Source of the DNA: Microbulbifer sp. MI-G
Lineage (GTDB): Bacteria; Pseudomonadota; Gammaproteobacteria; Pseudomonadales; Cellvibrionaceae
Reading direction: 5' to 3'
Length of the DNA: 64,000 bases
Assembly (NCBI RefSeq): GCF_030440425.1
Contig: NZ_CP098023.1
Coordinates: 1,973,501-2,037,500 of the forward strand
Under the pieces are notes generated by a model. It searched no databases, was not told the origin of the DNA, and saw only the letters and a list, made by a program, of their open reading frames with translations. Positions 7,873 through 17,110 of the stretch are shown here, in pieces; within the stretch, counting starts at the first letter, position 1, and each line of letters starts with the position of its first letter. The position numbers were made by a program, and so were the translations under genes.

Positions 7873-10800
7873 ATGTCGACAAGCTTCGCCGGAGATCTAC
7901 ACACTGCCCGGAAACGGATACACCAGTATTTGCATGCCGACGAAAACCACTGCGTAAGTGAACTCCTGGCCGGGCCCCGCCCAAATGACGCCCTGCGCAA
8001 GAGAATCCTGAGCAACTCCCGCGAGCTGGTGCGCCACTCGCGCAAACAGCGTAGCAAACGCGGTACTCTGGACGCGTTCCTGCAGCAGTTCGGCCTTTCT
8101 AACAAGGAAGGCGTGGCCTTGATGTGTCTGGCGGAGTCTTTACTTCGGGTTCCCGATGCGGATACTGCCGACAAACTGATTGCAGAGAAAGTGCATTCCG
8201 GCAACTGGGCCAGCCATCGTGGCCAATCTGACTCCCTGTTTGTGAACGCCTCCACCTGGGGTTTAATGCTCACCGGCAGTGTTGTTGAGCTGGATGCGGA
8301 TATCACCGAGCAACCATCGCACTGGATGAAACGCCTGATCAGCCGCATCGGTGAGCCGATGGTGCGAACTTCCATGATGCAGGCCATGAGGATCATGGGG
8401 GGCCAGTATGTTCTGGGGCGCACCATCGAAGAGGCACTGAAGCGTGGGCCCAGGGAAAACCTGCCGGGCACCCGCTTCTCATTTGACATGCTCGGCGAAG
8501 GAGCGCGCACCATGGCCGACGCCCAGCGCTATTTCGATGCCTATAGGATGGCGATTGAAGCGATTGGCAAAAGCAACACCAAGTGCGATGTGGTAGAAAC
8601 CAATGGAATTTCCATCAAATTGTCCGCCCTGCATCCCCGATACACCGCCCTCCAGCGTGAACGTGTCATGGGCGAACTGCTGCCCCAGGTGAAGCGCCTG
8701 TGTGTGGCCGCAGCCAAATACGGGATGGGCCTGAATATCGATGCGGAAGAGGCCGAGCGCCTTGAGATTTCTCTGGATATTTTTGAGGCACTGGCGCGAG
8801 ACCCGGAACTGAAAGACTGGCAGGGGCTGGGCTTTGTTTTGCAGGCCTACCAGAAACGCGCACCATACGTGGCTGACTGGCTGATTGCACTGGGCCGCGA
8901 TACTGGCCGCAAACTGATGGTGCGACTGGTAAAAGGTGCCTACTGGGACAGCGAGATCAAGCATGCACAGCAACTGGGTCTCACTGATTACCCGGTGTAT
9001 ACCCGCAAGTGCCATACCGACCTGTCTTATCAGGTATGCGCGAAGAAATTGCTGGACGCCGGCAGCGCCATCTACCCCCAGTTCGCCACCCATAATGCCT
9101 ATACTGTGGGCCTGGTTCTGGCGCTGGCCGGTGACCGTACCGATTTTGAATTCCAGCGTCTGCACGGCATGGGCCATCTACTGTATGCGCAGATTGAAGT
9201 GGTCCACGGCCAAGGTGTGCCGGTGCGGGTTTATGCACCCGTGGGTGCACACCGCGACCTGTTGCCTTATCTGGTGCGCCGCCTCCTCGAAAATGGGGCC
9301 AACAGTTCATTTGTAAACCGTTTTATGGATGAGGAAACCCCGGTTGAGGCGCTGGTGCAGGATACCCTCGAGCTGAGTGAGGCCTGCACCCCCTATCGCC
9401 ACCCGCAAATTCCGGTACCCGAAGATATTTATATGGGCGCAGAAGCCCTGCCAAGAAAAAACGCACACGGCATTGAATTGACCGACTCCCTTGCAGTTGC
9501 GCCTTTGATGGAAGCACTGGAAAACCAGCGCGGCAAACACTTCCTCGGCGGCCCTATCATAGATGGTGTTATGGGCAATGCGGAAGAACCGGTTTATAAC
9601 CCCGCTACCGGCGAAGTGATTGGCCACACGGCCAATACCGACAAACACCTGATCGAGCAAGCCTACACTTCCGCGACTGAAGCGCAGATCGGCTGGGATC
9701 GCCTGGGCGGCAGCCAGCGTGCGGATATTCTGGACAGAGTCGCTGACTTCTATGAAAAGAAAGCCAGTGAACTTGCCACCATTATCTGCCTGGAAGCGGG
9801 GCGCACCCTCAATGACGGCATCAGTGAAGTGCGTGAAGCGGTGGATTTCTGTCGCTACTACGCCAATGCCGCCCGCCAGTATTTCAGTGATCCCACCGAG
9901 CTGCCCGGCCCAACCGGTGAGCAGAACCAGCTGTACCTGGGTGGTTGCGGTGTATTTGTAGCGATCAGTCCCTGGAACTTTCCTCTGGCTATCTTTACCG
10001 GTCAGGTGGTTGCCGCTCTGGCAGCGGGCAATGCGGTACTGGCTAAGCCCGCTGAGCAGACGCCGATTATCGCTGCCCACGCTGTGCGCATGATGCTCGA
10101 TGCCGGTGTGCCGGCGAAAGTGCTGCACCTCATTACCGGCAGCGGCGCTGCCGTGGGTAAACTGCTGATCGAAGATCCGCGTCTGGGCGGTGTGGCCTTT
10201 ACCGGCTCCACCGAAACCGCACGGCTGATTAACCAGCAGCTGGCCGCCAAGGAGGGCCCGATTGTACCGCTGATCGCAGAAACCGGAGGTCAGAATGTCA
10301 TGATTGTGGACTCCACTGCCCTGCCGGAGCAGGTTGTAGACGACGTGATACAGTCCGCCTTTCTCAGTGCTGGCCAACGCTGCTCCGCTCTGCGTATTCT
10401 CTGTGTACAGGATGTCATCGCCGACAATCTGCTGACTATGCTCAAGGGTGCTTGTGAAGAGTTAACCCTGGGTGATCCCGGTAAACTGGAAACCGATATT
10501 GGCCCGGTTATCGACGCAAAAGCACAGGGCATGCTGGAGGCGCACCGTGAACGCATGAGCAGGGAAGCCAAGCCACTATTTACTTTTGACGAAGATAAAG
10601 TACCTGATAAAGGCACGTTCTTTGGTCCGCAAGTTGTGGAAATCGAGGATTTCTCCATACTTAAGCGCGAGGTGTTCGGCCCTTTCCTGCATGTGATACG
10701 TTTTAAGGCGGAGGAACTGGATGAGGTCATCCGCCGTATCAACGCCACCGGCTACGGCCTTACCTTTGGTCTGCATTCGCGCATAGAAGGGCGTGCCCAA

Positions 10801-11019
10801 GCGGTATTCAAACGTGTGAATGCGGGCAACTGCTATGTGAACCGGGATATGGTGGGTGCAGTCGTGGGGGTAAACCCCTTTGGAGGCCGGGGCCTCTCCG
10901 GCACAGGCCCCAAGGCCGGTGGACCACGCTACCTGTTTCGCTTTGGCAGTGAAAAAACCAAGACCATCAATACAGTTGCCACTGGTGGCAATACCCAGTT
11001 GTTTACGCTGGGGCAGTGA
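7873..11019 (+). CDS. putA: Bifunctional proline dehydrogenase / L-glutamate gamma-semialdehyde dehydrogenase
   Basis: PutA oxidises proline to P5C with FAD, passing electrons to the respiratory chain, and then oxidises glutamate semialdehyde to glutamate with NAD. The start at 7873 follows GGGAGGTG and gives 1048 residues. An in-frame ATG at 7840 has no such site. The PRODH barrel includes 'KLMVRLVKGAYWDSEIKHAQ' (about 350-370) and 'YATHNAYT'-like 'FATHNAYTVG'. The aldehyde dehydrogenase half has 'SPWNFPLAIFTGQV', 'FTGSTETAR', the Glu in 'IAETGGQN' and the catalytic Cys in 'SAGQRCSALRIL'. There is no N-terminal ribbon-helix-helix domain and no extra C-terminal domain, so this is the shorter type of PutA. 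The divergent Lrp-type gene presumably provides control. Confidence 0.97.
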   Translation: MSTSFAGDLHTARKRIHQYLHADENHCVSELLAGPRPNDALRKRILSNSRELVRHSRKQRSKRGTLDAFLQQFGLSNKEGVALMCLAESLLRVPDADTADKLIAEKVHSGNWASHRGQSDSLFVNASTWGLMLTGSVVELDADITEQPSHWMKRLISRIGEPMVRTSMMQAMRIMGGQYVLGRTIEEALKRGPRENLPGTRFSFDMLGEGARTMADAQRYFDAYRMAIEAIGKSNTKCDVVETNGISIKLSALHPRYTALQRERVMGELLPQVKRLCVAAAKYGMGLNIDAEEAERLEISLDIFEALARDPELKDWQGLGFVLQAYQKRAPYVADWLIALGRDTGRKLMVRLVKGAYWDSEIKHAQQLGLTDYPVYTRKCHTDLSYQVCAKKLLDAGSAIYPQFATHNAYTVGLVLALAGDRTDFEFQRLHGMGHLLYAQIEVVHGQGVPVRVYAPVGAHRDLLPYLVRRLLENGANSSFVNRFMDEETPVEALVQDTLELSEACTPYRHPQIPVPEDIYMGAEALPRKNAHGIELTDSLAVAPLMEALENQRGKHFLGGPIIDGVMGNAEEPVYNPATGEVIGHTANTDKHLIEQAYTSATEAQIGWDRLGGSQRADILDRVADFYEKKASELATIICLEAGRTLNDGISEVREAVDFCRYYANAARQYFSDPTELPGPTGEQNQLYLGGCGVFVAISPWNFPLAIFTGQVVAALAAGNAVLAKPAEQTPIIAAHAVRMMLDAGVPAKVLHLITGSGAAVGKLLIEDPRLGGVAFTGSTETARLINQQLAAKEGPIVPLIAETGGQNVMIVDSTALPEQVVDDVIQSAFLSAGQRCSALRILCVQDVIADNLLTMLKGACEELTLGDPGKLETDIGPVIDAKAQGMLEAHRERMSREAKPLFTFDEDKVPDKGTFFGPQVVEIEDFSILKREVFGPFLHVIRFKAEELDEVIRRINATGYGLTFGLHSRIEGRAQAVFKRVNAGNCYVNRDMVGAVVGVNPFGGRGLSGTGPKAGGPRYLFRFGSEKTKTINTVATGGNTQLFTLGQ

Positions 11020-11247
11020 GCCCAAAAGGGCATGGGCCCCTGTATGTAGCCATTGGTGGCAAGGCCTCATTCACAGTGTCAACCCAGCCAGACGGCCGGG
11101 CTGGCAGCTGGTATCCCTGCCAGCTTGTATAAAGCCGGGCTGTGCCGGGTGGCTTTGGGCTTTGATTTCCCGGTTCAAACCTGCCTTCCCGCTACTCTCA
11201 ATCCATTCTGAACCCCCCTTGGTTTGTCGGAGGCAATTTGATTTGAG

Positions 11248-11873
<626 letters not shown>

Positions 11874-11877
<4 letters not shown>

Positions 11878-12194
11878 TTCGGTTTGCGGTCGAGCTGCGC
11901 CTGGGCGAAAAAAGCGGCAGCCTTGTGCAAGATCTCGTTAGCGCGCTTCAGCTCGCGGACTTCGCGCTCAAGCTCTTTGAGGCGGGCTGCGTCGCTGCTG
12001 GTGGTGCCGGGTTTAGTACCATTGTCGACTTCCATCTTGTTGACCCATGATCGTAGGGTCTCGGGTGTGCAGCCGATCTTGGAAGCGATAGATGTGATCG
12101 CTGCCCAGCGTGATTGGTGCTCGTGCTCGCCGGTCAACACCATGCGAACTGCACGTTCCCGTACTTCGGGAGAGTATCCAGGTCGTTTGCTCAT
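11874..12194 (-). CDS. IS3-family transposase OrfA
   Basis: This 106-residue protein has a helix-turn-helix ('[13 protein letters not shown]', '[19 protein letters not shown]') followed by a leucine zipper ('[20 protein letters not shown]'), the standard IS3 OrfA layout. It ends '..[12 protein letters not shown]'. A run of six T on the coding strand near the end is the likely frameshift site linking OrfA to OrfB in active copies. The reading frame here is intact, unlike the copy at 48956-49291. Confidence 0.9.
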
Positions 12195-12246
12195 TGGCTA
12201 ATTCTCTCAAGAAAGTTAGCCTCCGATGCCTGCATTGCGGGGTAAA

Positions 12247-13332
12247 TCATATACAGAGTCTTTGGTTGCGGGATCTCAGCGGCTCGTGCAATTGTTTCGC
12301 CATTCCCAACAGTAGGGATTCGGTGGTTTTCCAGTCGATGCACTTATCGGTTACAGAAACCCCGTATTGCATCTGGTCCAGGTTCGGCAGAAGTTTCTGG
12401 TTACCGGCTTTCAGGTTACTCTCTACCATGATGCCGATAATCGACTGGTTGCCGTCGAGAATCTGGTGGGTCACATTGTTCACTACCAATGGCTGCAATT
12501 CATGGTTTTTGTTGGAATTGGCGTGGCTGCAATCCACCATGATATTGGGGATGATATTGGCTTTGCGCAGTGCTTGTTCACACATGGTTACGCTGACAGA
12601 GTCGTAATTGGGTTTGTTGTTGCCACCCCGCAGCACCATATGGCCGTATTGGTTGCCGCCGGTGTGGATGATGGCGACCTGGCCGCGTTTGTTGATACCC
12701 AAAAAGCGGTGTGGATTGGCGACCGATTGCAATGCATTGATGGCCACTTCCAGGCTGCCGTCGGTGCCATTTTTGAATCCCACAGCGGAGGAGAGACCGC
12801 TGGCCATTTCCCGGTGAGTCTGGGATTCCGTGGTGCGCGCGCCGATAGCAGACCAGGAAATCAGGTCCTGCAGGTACTGGGGAGAAATAGGATCGAGGGC
12901 TTCGGTGGCTGTGGGCAGGCCCAGTTCGGCAATCTCCAGCAGCAGCTTGCGTCCGATATGGAGCCCTTCTTCCATCTTGAAGGAATCATTCAGGTGCGGG
13001 TCGTTAATCAGCCCCTTCCAGCCCACTGTGGTGCGGGGCTTCTCAAAATAGACGCGCATCACAATCAGAAGGGTATCGGCGACCTTGTCCGCCACTTCCT
13101 TGAGGCGATGGGCATAGTCCAGCGCGGCGTTCACATCGTGGACTGAGCAGGGTCCGATCACCACCATCAGGCGGTGATCTTTGCGGTCCAGAATATTGCG
13201 CACTGCGGCGCGCCCTCTGGCAACGGTGGCCTCAGCGGCGTCGCTGATGGGAAGTTCCACCTTGAGGGTTTCCGGGCTGATCAGAACTTCCTGGGAGACA
13301 ACATTCAAGTCGTCGAACTGCTGTGTGCTCAT
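12247..13332 (-). CDS. aroF: 3-deoxy-7-phosphoheptulonate synthase (DAHP synthase, class I)
   Basis: It condenses phosphoenolpyruvate and erythrose 4-phosphate, the first step of the shikimate pathway. At 361 residues it is slightly longer than E. coli AroF/G/H. Class I motifs are clear: 'VVIGPCSVHD', 'VMRVYFEKPRTTVGWKGLIN', 'WSAIGARTTESQTHRE', 'SAVGFKNGTDGS', and the metal/substrate region 'IMVDCSHANSNK'. The region 'GHMVLRGG' and 'YGVSVTDKCIDW' is closest to the Tyr-regulated AroF type as I remember it; the inhibitor specificity is inference. The IS3 element starts only about 20 bp past the stop, so the last residues ('RSRNQRLCI') may have been altered by the insertion. Confidence 0.95.
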   Translation of the reverse strand: MSTQQFDDLNVVSQEVLISPETLKVELPISDAAEATVARGRAAVRNILDRKDHRLMVVIGPCSVHDVNAALDYAHRLKEVADKVADTLLIVMRVYFEKPRTTVGWKGLINDPHLNDSFKMEEGLHIGRKLLLEIAELGLPTATEALDPISPQYLQDLISWSAIGARTTESQTHREMASGLSSAVGFKNGTDGSLEVAINALQSVANPHRFLGINKRGQVAIIHTGGNQYGHMVLRGGNNKPNYDSVSVTMCEQALRKANIIPNIMVDCSHANSNKNHELQPLVVNNVTHQILDGNQSIIGIMVESNLKAGNQKLLPNLDQMQYGVSVTDKCIDWKTTESLLLGMAKQLHEPLRSRNQRLCI

Positions 13333-13651
13333 GGTGCTTACTGGCTACTCTGTTCCCTTGTTGTCCGGCGCAAATACGCGCGCCGATCCCTTATCCTACT
13401 GTGCTGCGAAAGCTGGGGCGAGGGTTTCATTTGCAACCAAATACCGGGTGGGCTATCGGAAAATAAGACGGCATTCCCCCTGTAACAGTCTGGCACTTTA
13501 CCGGGGTTTGGCAGTGATGCCGTGCAAGGGGATGGAACAGGCGGGGAGAGGTGGCGGATAAATCTATAAGCACAGCGGTGAACTGCCACCACCCGGGGGG
13601 AGCCGGGAAGTTGTGAGACCTCTCTGGCTGGCTCGCACACCCGCATCGCAG
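13333..13651. other. Intergenic region upstream of DAHP synthase
   Basis: About 319 bp lie between the DAHP synthase start and the end of the AddA-like gene, both on the minus strand. It should contain the DAHP synthase promoter. I found no clear TyrR box, leader peptide or terminator. Short plus-strand ORFs are not credible genes. Confidence 0.4.
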
Positions 13652-16600
13652 TCAGCCCAGTTCGGCCAGTTGTGGCAGCAGGGGGAAGTAGAGGGCACAG
13701 CGAATATTGCGCTCGCCACGGGCATAGAACAGTGTTCGATAGGTTTCCAACTGGGGGCGGTAGTGCTCCAACTGGGCGGCAATAAATGCCGCGCGATCCT
13801 CCCCGGTACCGGGCTCGGCGGTCTTGTAGTCCACAATCCAGCGTACACCATGGGCATCGATAAATGTGCGGTCCACGAATGCGCGGCGCAGGTGCCGTCC
13901 GCCGCTGTGGAGTTCCAGTTCACTGGCCGCCTCCTGCACCGATGTGCTATCGAGCAGCCAGCGCCCGGTAGGGCAGTTCAGGCTATTGCGCACGGCCACT
14001 TCTACTTTTTCGGCAGCAAGGTCCAGGTTACTGCCGCACAGGCCCAGTTGAGACAAACGCAGTCGCCAGAGTGTACGTTGCTGCACGAGGCGTGCCTCGT
14101 TCCACCGGGCGATATCTGTCTGTGCAATGGTGGCCAGGGTTTCGTGGGCCACGGTACCGGCGTGGCGCAGCCAGCGCTGGGCAACCTGGCCCAATTGCGG
14201 AATATTATCCTCCCCGTGCTCCCCCGGCTGGTAATCGCGCATACGGTACTGCGCCAGCCAGTGCTGTTGCGGTATCGGTTGAGGTTGCCACCGGGCGGGC
14301 ATGCGCAGCAGGTAATTGTGATTTTGGTTGATAGGGCTTTCGGATTCCGGGGCGGGCTGGGTTTCCAGCCAGTGGCACCAGCGGCTCTCCCGGTTTTGTA
14401 TCACCGAGGGCCAGATACTGGCGAGCAGTGCGTCGCCTCCCGGCGCCTGCAAGGTCCCTTTCTTTTCATCGCGACTGACGCAGGCAAACAGGTGCAGGGA
14501 ACGGATGGCGCGGGTACAACCAACGTAGAGCAGGCGTGTGCCCTCCAGGCGTTCGCGTTCACTATTGTCGTACTTGAGGTACTCGTAGAGTGGATCAGTG
14601 TCGCCGCGGGCATTGTTCGGAGCCAGCAGGAAACGACTTTCCCCGCTGTGGCTGAGCCACTCGGTCCAGCGCAGCAGCTGGCCGCTACCGGGCCTGTCGC
14701 ACCGGTCGAGACCGGGTATCAACACATGCTCGAACTCCAGCCCCTTGGATTTGTGGATGGTCATCACCTGTAGGCGGGCATCCCGGGCCGGGCGTGCATA
14801 CAGCGTATCCAGGGCGTGGGTGAACTGCAGCCAGTCGGAAATGGTACCGCCGCTGTCAAAGCGCTCCAGCAACTGCAGGAAATCCTGCACATTGTCCAAG
14901 TCCCTTTTATGTGCCACGGAGGCGGGGCCGCCCAGGGCCAGCCAGAGACCTTCAATCCAGTTGCGCAGGGGTTTGCGGCTGCGCTGCTCCCAGGCCTGCA
15001 ACAGCTTCCGAGCAACCTGGGCCAGGCGCGCTCGCCCCTCTTCACTGAGCAGGGGGATCTGGTCTGCCTCTCCCAGGGCCAGCAACAGGGGGCGTGCGCT
15101 GCTATCGGTGGCCGCGATATCGCCGTTACCCCAGTTGGCCAGAGTAAACAAATCCGGCAGCTGCAGCCCGCACCAGGGTGCGCGCAGCACCGCGAGCCAA
15201 CTGGTGCGGTCGCTGGGGTCGAGCAGGGCGCGGGTGAGGCTGAGCAGATCCAGTATCACCATTTTACTGGCCAGCGGCGCCAGTTCGGGCGCCTGGAAAG
15301 GGATTCCGGCGGCACTCAGGGCCGGCAAAATCTGCTGCAGGTGACTTTTCCTACGCACCAAAATGGCAATGCGTCCCTGCGGGTCGCGGCCCTGCAGGCG
15401 CTGAACCAGCTCGGCAGTGTGTACTGCCTCGCTGGTGCGGGCCCGATCATCGATACAGCCGTAGACATTCACTGCAGGACCAGTCCACTCGGTACCCTTG
15501 AATGCCCGGGACACGCGGTAGCGCACGGCCCCGCGACCGATATTGTCGGCTTGGGGGAAAGCTTTTGCAAAAACCTCGTTGACCCAGTGTACCAGCGCGT
15601 CCTCGGAGCGGAAGTTTACCTGCAGGTCCAGCGCCTCCAGGGCGACTTCGCCAATACCCTGTGCGCGGGCATTCAGGAAGATGCCCACGTTGGCATTGCG
15701 GAAGCCGTAACAGGACTGTGCGCCGTCGCCCACAATAAACAATGTGCGGCCGTCACCGGGCTCCCAGCCGGCAGTGAGTTTTTCCAGCAGCTGTAACTGA
15801 ATTTGTGCGGTGTCCTGAAATTCGTCGACCAGAATATGTCTGGTCTTAAGGTCCAATTTCAGGGCCAGGTCTGTGGGGGCCTCACTATTTCCCAGGGCAG
15901 TCAAGGCGGCCTGGGCCACTTCCGCATAGTCGGTGGTGCCGAGTTGCTGGAAGACCAGTTTCAGTTCGGCCACCAGTTTCGGCAGTATTCGGGCGAGTGC
16001 CTGCAAGAGCTGCCACTGGCGCTGTTGCAGCCCGGAAGGCAGTTTGCCCATTTCCCTGAGCGCAGCATGCAAGGGCGTATTGTCTGCCATTTCTGTCAGC
16101 AATGCCTGCATACGCTGCTTGTATTCTTCCGCCAGCGCGCGTGTCGGGTCGCGCTTGCCCGGCAGGCCGAAGCCGAGTTTTCTGTTGATACCACCGATTT
16201 TACGCAGATCCCCGCTGGCGGTGAGCAACAGCCCACCCAGCGCCAGCCAGCTGTGCAGACCGCTGCTGGTGGTAGCGGGCAGTGCAGTGAGTTCTGCACA
16301 GTCGCAGAGGGGGTGGGCGGGGTTGTCCCGCTGCAGGTTGTGGGCGGCATAGCGCGCCAGCTCCAGTAATTCGCCCGTGTAGCAGCCAAGTGCGCACTGG
16401 AGGCTTCCGAGTCTTTCTGCCACCAGCTCATCAATGACAAAGTGGAAATAGTCCTGGGCATCTTCATGGCGCACGCTGAGCAGGGGCCCCAGCCACTGCT
16501 CGCGTTTCTCCAGCAGGAGGCGCAGCAATTTATTCAGTTGGCCCAGATCGTTGTCCAGATGCAACAGCAATTGTTGCAGGTCGCGATCGGGTTGATCACC

Positions 16601-17110
16601 ATCCAGGTGTTTGAGCAGATTCACCACGGCCAGTTCGAAGGGGATACGGGTGTGTTCCAGGGGTTCTCCCGGGGCACCCAAGCCACTCTCGATGGGGAGC
16701 TGGCTGGCGAGACTTCGGCACAGACCATCAATGGTCTGTATACGCAGGCGCTGCGGTGTTTGCAGCAGCTGCCAATTGCGTTCGCGATCCCGTTCCAGCA
16801 GTGTCCGGGCCAGATCCCAGGTGGCGGCTTCGTGGGCACCTGCCGGCCGTGGATTGTGGTGAGCGCAGTGCAGCGCTTCGAGCAGGCGTGCGCGCATTTC
16901 GCCGGCTGCCTTGCGGGTAAAGGTAATCGCCAGTACCTCTTCGGGCTGCTGGCAGGTGGCCAGTAGCTTCAGTATCCGCTGTGTGAGCAGGCCGGTTTTG
17001 CCTGAGCCTGCCGGTGCAGAGACGGCAAAGCTACCGGTGATATCCAAGGCGCGGTTGCGAGCTTTGGCATCGATAGGGCTCTGGGTCTGAGCGGTCGCTG
17101 TATCGTTCAT
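13652..17110 (-). CDS. AddA-like UvrD-type helicase/nuclease, double-strand break repair
   Basis: This 1152-residue protein is a superfamily 1A helicase fused to a PD-(D/E)XK nuclease, acting with its neighbour in processing broken DNA ends. Walker A is 'SAPAGSGKTG' at residues 31-40. Other helicase motifs are 'VLAITFTRKAAGEMRARLLE', the DExx box as 'ILVDEFQDTAQIQ', 'QVNFRSEDALVHWVN', 'VMTIHKSKGLEFEHV' and 'EGTRLLYVGCTRA'. The C-terminal nuclease has 'WIVDYKTAEPG'. Its start overlaps the stop of the upstream gene by 4 bp (ATGA), so the two are translationally coupled. It resembles AddA/RecB-like proteins. Gammaproteobacteria with RecBCD often also carry this pair, so it need not be the main recombination nuclease. 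Confidence 0.88.
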   Translation of the reverse strand: MNDTATAQTQSPIDAKARNRALDITGSFAVSAPAGSGKTGLLTQRILKLLATCQQPEEVLAITFTRKAAGEMRARLLEALHCAHHNPRPAGAHEAATWDLARTLLERDRERNWQLLQTPQRLRIQTIDGLCRSLASQLPIESGLGAPGEPLEHTRIPFELAVVNLLKHLDGDQPDRDLQQLLLHLDNDLGQLNKLLRLLLEKREQWLGPLLSVRHEDAQDYFHFVIDELVAERLGSLQCALGCYTGELLELARYAAHNLQRDNPAHPLCDCAELTALPATTSSGLHSWLALGGLLLTASGDLRKIGGINRKLGFGLPGKRDPTRALAEEYKQRMQALLTEMADNTPLHAALREMGKLPSGLQQRQWQLLQALARILPKLVAELKLVFQQLGTTDYAEVAQAALTALGNSEAPTDLALKLDLKTRHILVDEFQDTAQIQLQLLEKLTAGWEPGDGRTLFIVGDGAQSCYGFRNANVGIFLNARAQGIGEVALEALDLQVNFRSEDALVHWVNEVFAKAFPQADNIGRGAVRYRVSRAFKGTEWTGPAVNVYGCIDDRARTSEAVHTAELVQRLQGRDPQGRIAILVRRKSHLQQILPALSAAGIPFQAPELAPLASKMVILDLLSLTRALLDPSDRTSWLAVLRAPWCGLQLPDLFTLANWGNGDIAATDSSARPLLLALGEADQIPLLSEEGRARLAQVARKLLQAWEQRSRKPLRNWIEGLWLALGGPASVAHKRDLDNVQDFLQLLERFDSGGTISDWLQFTHALDTLYARPARDARLQVMTIHKSKGLEFEHVLIPGLDRCDRPGSGQLLRWTEWLSHSGESRFLLAPNNARGDTDPLYEYLKYDNSERERLEGTRLLYVGCTRAIRSLHLFACVSRDEKKGTLQAPGGDALLASIWPSVIQNRESRWCHWLETQPAPESESPINQNHNYLLRMPARWQPQPIPQQHWLAQYRMRDYQPGEHGEDNIPQLGQVAQRWLRHAGTVAHETLATIAQTDIARWNEARLVQQRTLWRLRLSQLGLCGSNLDLAAEKVEVAVRNSLNCPTGRWLLDSTSVQEAASELELHSGGRHLRRAFVDRTFIDAHGVRWIVDYKTAEPGTGEDRAAFIAAQLEHYRPQLETYRTLFYARGERNIRCALYFPLLPQLAELG

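Noticed and set aside
9307..10377. 356-codon minus-strand ORF inside putA
   Set aside because: Antisense shadow of the PutA aldehyde dehydrogenase domain; no independent start signal or recognisable family.
13613..14773. 386-codon plus-strand ORF
   Set aside because: Antisense to the AddA-like helicase with no family motifs; composition shadow.
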